Assembly: GCA_002437405.1 (NCBI GenBank)
Contig: DJPO01000012.1
Span: forward strand, 1-5,564
DNA from: Opitutia bacterium UBA6410
GTDB lineage: Bacteria > Verrucomicrobiota > Verrucomicrobiia > Opitutales > Intestinicryptomonadaceae
DNA: 5,564 nucleotides
Reading direction: 5' to 3'
Shown here: in pieces, positions 1 through 5,564 of the stretch
How the letters are laid out: every line of letters begins with the position of its first letter
How positions within the stretch are numbered: position 1 is the first letter of the stretch
Made by a program: the position numbers and the translations under genes
The notes under the pieces: generated by a model
What the model was told of the DNA's origin: nothing
Database searches by the model: none
Seen by the model: the letters and a program-made list of their open reading frames with translations, nothing else

Positions 1-45
1 CCCACTATCTTTGACGAAGAGCGCGAAAAACCGCAAAAAAAATAA
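1..45 (+). CDS. 3' end of an upstream gene (partial, product unknown)
   Basis: The frame beginning at base 1 is open and ends at TAA 43-45, giving the tail PTIFDEEREKPQKK. A short, highly charged, lysine-ending tail is common at the C terminus of cytoplasmic or membrane-associated proteins, but fourteen residues are too few to identify a family. The stop lies 67 bases before the wecC start, so this would be the preceding gene of the same polysaccharide locus, read in the same direction. It could also be a chance open frame; only sequence to the left of the window can settle it. Confidence 0.35.
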   Translation, partial: PTIFDEEREKPQKK

Positions 46-102
46 CTTTACTAAAAAATCAAAATCGACATTCTATTTACCCTATACATACAGAATAAGC
101 AA

Positions 103-112
103 AAGGAATAAA
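103..112 (+). promoter_or_regulatory. Ribosome binding site that fixes the wecC start
   Basis: AGGA at 104-107 lies 5 bases before the ATG at 113. It is the only convincing Shine-Dalgarno-like site in front of the four complete genes, and it supports the ATG at 113 over the in-frame upstream TTG at 11. Confidence 0.6.
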
Positions 113-1315
113 ATGAAAGCGTGCTTTATGGGTCTGGGATATATCGGTCTGCCGACCGCAATTATATCCGCAAAAAACGGAATCGACGTCAGCGGCGTCG
201 ACATCAATCCCAAAGTCGTTGAAATGACAAACCGCGGGAAAATCCACATCGTCGAACCCGCCCTCCAAGAACTCTGCGCCGAAGTCGTCGCCAACGGCAA
301 ACTGAAAGCGTACACCCAGCCCGTTGTAAGCGACGCCTATTTTATCGTTGTCCCCACCCCGTTTAAAGGCAACCACGAACCCGACATTTCGTATGTGGAA
401 TCGGCGACAAAAATGGTCATTCCGCTTCTCAAGGAAGGCGATTTGTTCGTGATTGAATCGACCTCCCCCGTCGGAACTACCGACAAAATGACGTCCCTCA
501 TCTTCGCGGAAAGACCCGAACTTAAGGGAAAAATCTACATCGCCTACTGCCCCGAAAGAGTCCTCCCCGGCAACGTCGTCTACGAATTGGTAAACAACGA
601 CAGGGTCATCGGCGGCATCAATCCCGAATCCACCGAAAAGGCGATAGGCTTCTATTCGCAATTCGTAAAAGGTAAACTGCACCGCACAAACGCAAAAACC
701 GCGGAAATGTGCAAGCTCACGGAAAACTCTTCGCGCGACGTCCAAATTGCCTTCGCAAACGAATTGTCGCTCATCTGCGATAAGGCGGGAATAAACGTCT
801 GGGAACTGATTAACCTTGCAAACAAACACCCCCGCGTGAAAATCCTGCAGCCCGGCTGCGGAGTCGGCGGGCACTGCATTGCGGTCGACCCGTACTTCCT
901 GACTGCCGACTTCCCGATGGAATCGCAACTGATTGCCAAGGCGCGGGAAATAAACAACTACAAATCCTTCTGGTGTGCCGAGCGCGTCGAAAACGAAATC
1001 CTCAAATTCGAATTGAAAAACAACCGCAAACCTGTTGTCGCGATGATGGGCTTGGCGTTCAAACCCAATATCGACGACTTGAGGGAATCGCCCGCCAAAC
1101 ACATCGTATCCAAAGTACTTGAAACTTGCGGCGACGCCGAAATCCTCATCGTCGAACCGAACGTGCCCGACCACCCCGTCTACAAACTCACGGACTACAA
1201 AACCGCCTTCGAAAAAGCGGACATCGTGGCATTCCTCGTCGCGCACGACCCGTTCAAAACCCTTCCCAAAACGGAAAGCAAAGTTATCCTCGATTTCTGC
1301 GGGCTCTATAAATAA
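113..1315 (+). CDS. wecC: UDP-N-acetyl-D-mannosamine dehydrogenase (UDP-ManNAc 6-dehydrogenase)
   Basis: This cytoplasmic enzyme uses two NAD+ to oxidise C6 of UDP-ManNAc, giving UDP-ManNAcA for a surface polysaccharide. The 400-residue product has the full UDP-glucose/GDP-mannose dehydrogenase architecture. An N-terminal Rossmann domain carries GLGYIGLP at 7-14 and the ribose-binding acidic residue in VDIN (D30). A central helical domain holds EMCKLTEN at 198-205. The catalytic loop PGCGVGGHCIAVDPYF has its nucleophilic cysteine at C255. A C-terminal UDP-binding domain carries GLAFKPNIDDLRESPA at 313-328. Length is close to the usual ~420 residues for WecC. The start at 113 is chosen because of AGGA just upstream and because homology begins at MKACFMGLG; the in-frame extension back to TTG 11 is a lysine-rich stretch unlike any family N terminus. 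wecB follows after 3 bases, which supports the ManNAc assignment over UDP-glucose or UDP-GlcNAc dehydrogenase; exact specificity is inferred from that neighbour. Confidence 0.93.
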   Translation: MKACFMGLGYIGLPTAIISAKNGIDVSGVDINPKVVEMTNRGKIHIVEPALQELCAEVVANGKLKAYTQPVVSDAYFIVVPTPFKGNHEPDISYVESATKMVIPLLKEGDLFVIESTSPVGTTDKMTSLIFAERPELKGKIYIAYCPERVLPGNVVYELVNNDRVIGGINPESTEKAIGFYSQFVKGKLHRTNAKTAEMCKLTENSSRDVQIAFANELSLICDKAGINVWELINLANKHPRVKILQPGCGVGGHCIAVDPYFLTADFPMESQLIAKAREINNYKSFWCAERVENEILKFELKNNRKPVVAMMGLAFKPNIDDLRESPAKHIVSKVLETCGDAEILIVEPNVPDHPVYKLTDYKTAFEKADIVAFLVAHDPFKTLPKTESKVILDFCGLYK

Positions 1316-1318
1316 TCT

Positions 1319-2467
1319 ATGAAAAAGGTGATGCTCGTTTTCGGGACGCGCCCCGAAGCCATAAAAATGGCTCCGCTCGTCAAGGCGTTCGAATCGGATA
1401 CAAAAAACTTCAAGACACAAGTCTGCGTTACCGGTCAACACAGGCAAATGCTCGACCAAGTCTTGAAGCTTTTTAAAATCACGCCCGATTTCGACCTGAA
1501 CATAATGAAACAGGGGCAGGACTTGTACGACATCACAAGCAGAGTCCTGCTCGGAATGCGCGACGTTCTGACTCAAGCAGCCCCCGACATCGTGTTTGTC
1601 CACGGCGATACGACAACCTCCACCGCCGCGGCACTTGCGGCGTTCTACAAGCAAATAGACGTTGCGCATATCGAGGCGGGTCTGCGAACCAACGACATCT
1701 ACAATCCGTGGCCCGAAGAAATGAACCGCCAAATAACGGGGAGAATCGCAAAATACCACTTTTCGCCGACTCCCCTTGCGCGGGAAAACCTGCTGCGCGA
1801 AAATGTCGATCCCGCAAAAATAACCGTAACGGGCAATACGGGCATAGATGCCCTGCACTTTGTCGCGAACGAAATAAAACAGTCGCAAGAGCTTAGGGAT
1901 TCGCTCGAAAAGGTTCTGCTGTCCGCGGGCTACGACACAAAACGGCTCGCAAGCGGTAAAAAACTAATCCTGATTACAGGGCACAGACGCGAAAATTTCG
2001 GCGACGGATTTATCCATATGTGCAAGGCGATAAAGCACCTGAATAAAAAATATCCGGACGCCGACTTCGTCTACCCAATGCACCTAAACCCGAACGTGCG
2101 CCGCCCGATAAAAGAAGTCTTCGGCGACGAAAAACAGGAAAATATGTTTTTCATCGAACCGCTGGACTACCTGCCTTTTGTCTATTTGATGGAGAAATCG
2201 CACATCGTGCTAACCGACAGCGGCGGCATTCAGGAGGAAGCCCCTGGGCTCGGCAAGCCCGTGCTCGTAATGCGCGAGACAACCGAACGCCCCGAAGCCG
2301 TAACGGCTGGAACTGTAAAGCTCGTAGGAACGGACTTCGACAAAATAGTAGCAGAAGTTTCGCGGCTAATGGACGACGAATCGGAATACGAAAAAATGGG
2401 CAAAGCCGTAAATCCCTACGGCGACGGCAAAGCCTGCCCCAGAATCCTCGAGTTTTTGAAGCAATAA
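1319..2467 (+). CDS. wecB: UDP-N-acetylglucosamine 2-epimerase (non-hydrolysing)
   Basis: This cytoplasmic enzyme interconverts UDP-GlcNAc and UDP-ManNAc, supplying the substrate of the dehydrogenase encoded just before it. The 382-residue product matches the usual ~375 residues of the non-hydrolysing bacterial family, which has a two-Rossmann GT-B-like fold. Visible signatures are FGTRPEAIKMAPL at 8-20, VHGDTTTS (D97), HIEAGLRT (E119), PWPEEMNRQ (E133/E134), ITGHRRENFG (H222), PMHLNPNVR around 253-261, and TDSGGIQEEAPGLGKPV at 299-315. These correspond to the aspartate, two glutamates and histidine known to matter in E. coli WecB, so the enzyme looks active. The ATG lies 3 bases after the wecC stop with no clear ribosome binding site, so it is probably translated by coupling. 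A second ATG at 1331 is possible but less likely, since residues 1-4 (MKKV) continue into the first beta strand. Confidence 0.95.
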   Translation: MKKVMLVFGTRPEAIKMAPLVKAFESDTKNFKTQVCVTGQHRQMLDQVLKLFKITPDFDLNIMKQGQDLYDITSRVLLGMRDVLTQAAPDIVFVHGDTTTSTAAALAAFYKQIDVAHIEAGLRTNDIYNPWPEEMNRQITGRIAKYHFSPTPLARENLLRENVDPAKITVTGNTGIDALHFVANEIKQSQELRDSLEKVLLSAGYDTKRLASGKKLILITGHRRENFGDGFIHMCKAIKHLNKKYPDADFVYPMHLNPNVRRPIKEVFGDEKQENMFFIEPLDYLPFVYLMEKSHIVLTDSGGIQEEAPGLGKPVLVMRETTERPEAVTAGTVKLVGTDFDKIVAEVSRLMDDESEYEKMGKAVNPYGDGKACPRILEFLKQ

Positions 2468-2543
2468 AAGACCGCCACGCCGATTAATAGCGCATAACAT
2501 TTGCACCCCCAAGTCGCCAAAAACGGAATTCGGAAATCGTAAA
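2468..2543 (+). other. Spacer between wecB and the heparinase-like gene
   Basis: This 76-base gap is the only sizeable one inside the operon. I see no hairpin followed by a T run that would act as a terminator. A TTGCAC at 2501-2506 resembles a -35 box but has no good -10 at normal spacing. Read-through transcription from wecCB is therefore the simplest reading. GGAA at 2532-2535, 8 bases before the ATG at 2544, is a weak possible ribosome binding site. Confidence 0.4.
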
Positions 2544-4211
2544 ATGAAAAGCGAAAAAAGTCCAGAAGCCGAGGAAATTTCGGGATACCAACCCGAAGTT
2601 TCCCCTATGCTCTACCTTCGGACTATTTTTTACTTAAAACCTCTTCAGTTTTTTTATAACATATATTATAGGCTGAAAAAGCCGAAAAGCTTTTCGATAC
2701 AAACACCCGAAGTTTCCGATTTGTCGGCAAAAATTCCATTCCCCCAAATGCCGCAGACGTACTTCGGGAATTTCGATTTTTGCTTTTTAAACGACCGCCG
2801 AAAGCTCGCTTTCCCCGCCGACTGGAATAATCGCAAAATCGGGAAACTGTGGCTTTATAATTTGCATTATTTCGATTATCTCCGCCAAGAAAACATTTCG
2901 CCGTTCGACGGAGAAATGCTGATTTCGCAATGGATAAACGACAACCCCGCGCCCGTCGGGAACGGCTGGGAACCCTACCCGATTTCCCTCAGAATCGCCA
3001 ACTGGATAAAATATACATTGTGCGGCAATAAACTTCCGCCCGCCGCGCTAAATTCGCTGGCATTGCAGGCGGAATTTTTGTGCCGAAGGACGGAAAAACA
3101 TTTGCTCGCAAACCATTATCTCGCAAACGCAAAAGCCCTCGTTTTTGCGGGAATGTTTTTCAAAGGGAAGCCCGCCGAAAAGTGGCTGAAAAAGGGTTTG
3201 GCAATTTACAAAAAAGAACTTCCCGAGCAAATTCTGCCCGACGGCGGACATTTCGAACGCTCGGCAATGTACCACAGTATAATCCTCGAAGATTTGTTGG
3301 ATTTATACAATATTTCCGCAAATATCGAGCTAAGGGGGATTATCGAAAATATGCTAAAATGGCTGTCGAAAATGACTGCCCCCGACGGCGGAATCGTTTT
3401 CCTAAACGACGCCGCAAACAGCATAGCCCTTCCTCCCGAAAAAATATTCGCCTACGCAAAAGCCCTGTCATTGGAAGTTCCGACCGACTCGACGGATTCT
3501 GCCGATTTGCCGCAAACGGGATACGCCCGCCTTTGCGCAGGCAAATGGACACTCGTTTGCGACGGCGCACCAATCGGCCCGAGCTACCAACCAGGGCATG
3601 CGCACGCCGACACGCTTTCGTTTGAAATGTGGTACGGCGATAAAAAAATTTTCACAAACGCGGGAACATACGAATATATCGACACGCCGATACGCAAATA
3701 CCAGCGTTCCACAGCCGCGCACAATGCGGTTATGATAGACGGGAAAAATTCGTCCGAAGTATGGAAAGCCCATCGTGTTGCGCAAAGAGCCAACATAGTC
3801 CGCCGCGAATTTTCGGAAAACGCGTTTTACGCCGAACACGACGGCTACAAACCGCAGATACACGGAAGGAAATGGGAAGTCTCCGAATCCAAGATAAAAA
3901 TAGAGGACACAATCGTCGGGAACGGGGAATGCCGTATTGATGTATTTTACCATCTCGCTTCGGGCGCAAAAGTAGATTCCGTCGAAAACGGGTTGCTAAG
4001 AATATCGGTGGGCGATTCGGCGTTCGAAATGCGCTATTCGCCGCAATACAAGCTTGCCGTAAGCGCGGGCAAATTCAGCCCCGAGTTCGGAAAACTTCTC
4101 GATTCCCAAACTTTAATTTTTTCGAAAACAGCAAAATTGCCTTCAAAATTCGCGAGCGAAATTTCAATAATATCAGACAATGAAAATACTTTTTCTAAGC
4201 CACTACTATAA
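2544..4211 (+). CDS. Heparinase II/III family protein (putative polysaccharide lyase of a surface-polysaccharide locus)
   Basis: The 555-residue product has the two-part layout of the heparinase II/III superfamily. An alpha/alpha-toroid spans roughly residues 60-300 and a beta-sandwich (Heparinase II/III-like) spans roughly 325-545. Characterised members cleave uronic-acid polysaccharides by beta-elimination using Asn/His, Tyr and a second His. Matching candidates here are N190-H191 in LLANHYLANAKA, Y243-H244 in GGHFERSAMYHS, and H352/H354 in PGHAHADTLSFEM. Other family blocks are GNGWEPYPISLRIANWIKY at 139-157 and RSTAAHNAVMIDGKNSSEVW at 388-407. All key positions are present, so the protein looks functional rather than decayed. 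No signal peptide is evident. The N terminus is uncertain: residues 1-21 are polar and unlike the family, whereas homology seems to start at M22 (ATG 2607), whose aromatic segment (LRTIFYLKPLQFFYNIYYRL) resembles other family starts. Neither start has a strong ribosome binding site. The stop overlaps the next gene by 32 bases. The substrate is unknown; a uronic-acid polymer made by this locus is an inference. Confidence 0.85.
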   Translation: MKSEKSPEAEEISGYQPEVSPMLYLRTIFYLKPLQFFYNIYYRLKKPKSFSIQTPEVSDLSAKIPFPQMPQTYFGNFDFCFLNDRRKLAFPADWNNRKIGKLWLYNLHYFDYLRQENISPFDGEMLISQWINDNPAPVGNGWEPYPISLRIANWIKYTLCGNKLPPAALNSLALQAEFLCRRTEKHLLANHYLANAKALVFAGMFFKGKPAEKWLKKGLAIYKKELPEQILPDGGHFERSAMYHSIILEDLLDLYNISANIELRGIIENMLKWLSKMTAPDGGIVFLNDAANSIALPPEKIFAYAKALSLEVPTDSTDSADLPQTGYARLCAGKWTLVCDGAPIGPSYQPGHAHADTLSFEMWYGDKKIFTNAGTYEYIDTPIRKYQRSTAAHNAVMIDGKNSSEVWKAHRVAQRANIVRREFSENAFYAEHDGYKPQIHGRKWEVSESKIKIEDTIVGNGECRIDVFYHLASGAKVDSVENGLLRISVGDSAFEMRYSPQYKLAVSAGKFSPEFGKLLDSQTLIFSKTAKLPSKFASEISIISDNENTFSKPLL

Positions 4212-5409
4212 GCCCGAAGGCAACGCGCCGGCATCGCGCGTATCGGCGCTCGCCGAACGCTGGGCAAAAAACGGCGACGAAGTTTGCGTGATAACCTGCG
4301 CCCCCAATGTCCCCAACGGAGTCGTTTACGACGGCTACAAAAACTCGTGGGTTCGGCGCGAAACAATAAACGGCGTCTACGTAGTAAGAGTATGGACATA
4401 TATTGCACCGAACAAGGGGACTGCCAGAAGAATCGCGAATTTTATATCGTATATGTTTTCCGCAGTTTGGCGCGGGATTTTTCTTGAAAAACCCGACATA
4501 ATAATCGCGACAAGCCCGCAGTTTTTCTGCGGCTGGGCGGGCGTTCTCCTGCATTTCATACGGCGCGTGCCGTTCGTTCTCGAAATCCGCGACCTTTGGC
4601 CTGAATCGTTGACGGCGGTCGGGGCGCGCATTCCGATGTTCGGGCTTATTTCGTTTCTCGAAAAACTGATGTACAAAAGCGCGAACCACATTGTCACCGT
4701 CGGCGACGGATACGTTGAAAAGCTGGCGGAGCGCGGAGTGGATAAAGGCAAAATTTCGGTAATAATGAACGGCGTAGATAAAACCCTTTTCTATCCGCGC
4801 CCGAAAAATTCAGAATTGTTGGAACGCCACGGATTGTCGCGGAAGTTCGTTTGCAGCTACATTGGAACAATAGGAATGGCGTGCGGGCTGAAATCTGCGC
4901 TGGACGCCGCCGAAATACTCGCAAAGAAAGGCAACGATGAAATCCGCTTGGTGTTTGTCGGCGACGGCGCGCAAAAAGATTCCCTCGAAGCAGAAGCCAA
5001 AAATAGGAATTTGAAAAACGTAATATTTTTGGGACGCCGACCGAAAGACGAAATCCCCGATTGGATAGCCTCGTCCGACGTGAACTTGGTGTATTTAAAA
5101 AAGAGCGATTTGTTCAAAACCGTAATGCCGTCGAAAATATTCGAAAGCGCGGGGTGCGGGAAGCCCGTCATAATCGGCGTTGACGGCTTTGCGAAAAATT
5201 TTGTCGAAAAAATGCAAATGGGCATACCCGTCGAACCCGAGAATCCCGACGAACTTGCGAATGCCTTGGAGCTGGCGAGCCGCTCCCCTGAAATGCTCGC
5301 AAAATTGGGAGAAAACGGTTTGAAAAACGTAGTGCCGAACTATAATCGGGACACCCAAGCCGACAAGTACAGGGAAATTTTGCAAACCCAAATCCGAAAC
5401 AAAAAATAA
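4180..5409 (+). CDS. Glycosyltransferase family 4, WbuB-like
   Basis: This is a retaining GT-B glycosyltransferase that probably transfers a sugar (often an N-acetylated amino sugar in this subfamily) to a lipid-linked repeat unit at the cytoplasmic face of the inner membrane. The 409-residue product, near the usual ~400, begins MKILFLSHYYKPEGNAPASR, typical of the WbuB-like group, with the glycine-containing acceptor-side loop at 11-19. Further signatures are IIIATSPQ at 107-114, EIRDLWPES at 135-143, VIMNGVD at 194-200, LVFVGDGAQK at 257-266 and TVMPSKIFESAGCGKPVI at 314-331. In this last block E322 matches the second glutamate of the family's EX7E motif, and the first is replaced by T314, as I recall is usual for this subgroup. 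Hydrophobic stretches at 85-102 and 113-134 suggest membrane association rather than true transmembrane spans. The ATG lies inside the end of the lyase gene (32-base overlap) with no clear ribosome binding site, which points to translational coupling. Donor and acceptor are unknown; UDP-ManNAcA is possible but not shown. Confidence 0.9.
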   Translation: MKILFLSHYYKPEGNAPASRVSALAERWAKNGDEVCVITCAPNVPNGVVYDGYKNSWVRRETINGVYVVRVWTYIAPNKGTARRIANFISYMFSAVWRGIFLEKPDIIIATSPQFFCGWAGVLLHFIRRVPFVLEIRDLWPESLTAVGARIPMFGLISFLEKLMYKSANHIVTVGDGYVEKLAERGVDKGKISVIMNGVDKTLFYPRPKNSELLERHGLSRKFVCSYIGTIGMACGLKSALDAAEILAKKGNDEIRLVFVGDGAQKDSLEAEAKNRNLKNVIFLGRRPKDEIPDWIASSDVNLVYLKKSDLFKTVMPSKIFESAGCGKPVIIGVDGFAKNFVEKMQMGIPVEPENPDELANALELASRSPEMLAKLGENGLKNVVPNYNRDTQADKYREILQTQIRNKK

Positions 5410-5450
5410 TCCGCAACCAAACCCAACAAAAAAACTCCCGATTTTGAACC

Positions 5451-5523
5451 GTACCCTATAATTAGGACAATAAAAAAAGCGCGAATAGGAGATTGAACTT
5501 GCGCTGTGCCCCAAAATAGGACA
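5451..5523 (+). repeat. Pair of imperfect direct repeats
   Basis: GTACCCTATAATTAGGACA (5451-5469) and GTGCCCCAAAATAGGACA (5506-5523) match at about 15 of 19 positions with a one-base gap. The copies start 55 bases apart and have the same orientation. The core CCC-(A/T)n-TAGGACA is shared. In an insertion-sequence end these could be two transposase binding sites; alternatively one is the true terminus and the other a remnant of an earlier insertion. Confidence 0.6.
5478..5505 (+). other. Short inverted repeat between the two direct repeats
   Basis: AGCGCGA at 5478-5484 can pair with TTGCGCT at 5499-5505, giving seven pairs including one G-U around a 14-base loop. There is no T run after it, so it is not a good intrinsic terminator for the upstream operon. 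It may be part of the insertion-sequence end, where stem-loops near the transposase start can block read-through translation, or it may be chance. Confidence 0.3.
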
Positions 5524-5564
5524 GGAAGCTAAGGGAGTAAATTGACTTGGTTGATGTTATTGTT

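Larger units (their letters stand above)
5445..5564. mobile_element. Probable terminal segment of an insertion sequence (IS3-family-like), continuing past the window
   Basis: After the last gene the sequence changes character. From TGAACC at 5445 it reads into GTACCCTATAATTAGGACA (5451-5469), a layout that resembles, from memory, IS3-family ends of the IS150 type (TG start, a C-rich block, A/T run, then GGACA). A second copy of the same block lies 55 bases on (5506-5523). GGGAG at 5533-5537 could be a ribosome binding site for a first transposase frame, with TTG at 5542 or 5547 as possible starts, but only a few codons remain before the window ends. No transposase residues can be recognised, and no second end or target duplication is visible, so the boundary and family are tentative. 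Confidence 0.4.

Noticed and set aside
46..103. A promoter in the AT-rich leader of wecC (TATACA at 83-88)
   Set aside because: No -35-like hexamer lies at suitable spacing (TCGACA at 65-70 is only 12 bases away), and AT-rich sequence yields such hexamers by chance.
11..112. N-terminal extension of the dehydrogenase from TTG 11
   Set aside because: The extra 34 residues are lysine-rich and precede the glycine-rich nucleotide-binding start; AGGA before ATG 113 gives a better start, and the extension would overlap the possible upstream gene end at 1-45.
77..1888. A 603-codon open frame on the minus strand antisense to wecC and wecB
   Set aside because: Its translation is low-complexity (rich in F, V, D, G and R) with no recognisable domain, and it lies opposite two clear enzymes. 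Codon bias on the coding strand (few codons whose complement is a stop in this register) explains it.
3080..3625. A 181-codon plus-strand frame inside the heparinase-like gene
   Set aside because: It is an arginine-rich alternate-frame shadow of the real gene, with no motif and no ribosome binding site.
3468..3969. Several minus-strand open frames opposite the heparinase-like gene
   Set aside because: They overlap one another and a well-supported plus-strand gene, and the translations show no family motif.
5410..5444. A terminator after the glycosyltransferase gene
   Set aside because: The stretch is A- and C-rich with no stem followed by a T run.

Overview
The window holds four consecutive plus-strand genes of a bacterial surface-polysaccharide (capsule, O-antigen or exopolysaccharide) locus, followed by what looks like one end of an insertion sequence. 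The genes are intact, complete and tightly packed. The host is probably a Gram-negative bacterium: UDP-ManNAcA synthesis paired with a heparinase II/III-like protein and a WbuB-like glycosyltransferase is typical of Gram-negative polysaccharide loci. Codon style (many AAA, CCC, GAA and GAC codons at middling GC) and the near absence of Shine-Dalgarno sites would fit groups such as Verrucomicrobia/PVC or similar gut bacteria, but that taxonomic guess is weak.

Layout. Bases 1-45 read as the last codons of an upstream gene cut by the window edge. Bases 46-112 are an AT-rich leader with a ribosome binding site. Then come: wecC-like UDP-ManNAc dehydrogenase (113-1315); wecB-like UDP-GlcNAc 2-epimerase (1319-2467, only 3 bases downstream); a 76-base spacer; a heparinase II/III-family protein with an apparently intact lyase-type active site (2544-4211); and a WbuB-like family GT4 glycosyltransferase (4180-5409) that overlaps the lyase gene by 32 bases. 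From about 5445 to the window end there is no gene, but a pair of imperfect direct repeats and TG-starting sequence resembling an IS3-family terminus.

How the genes work together. WecB converts UDP-GlcNAc to UDP-ManNAc and WecC oxidises it to UDP-ManNAcA, an activated amino-uronic acid. The GT4 enzyme probably adds one sugar to a lipid-linked repeat unit on the inner face of the cytoplasmic membrane. The heparinase-like protein belongs to a fold whose characterised members cleave uronic-acid polymers by beta-elimination, so the same operon would supply both the uronic acid and an enzyme able to cut (or edit) a polymer containing it. This coupling is the most interesting point here; it is inference and the substrate cannot be read from sequence. 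Flippase, polymerase and the initiating transferase lie outside the window. No CRISPR, tRNA, rRNA or riboswitch was seen.
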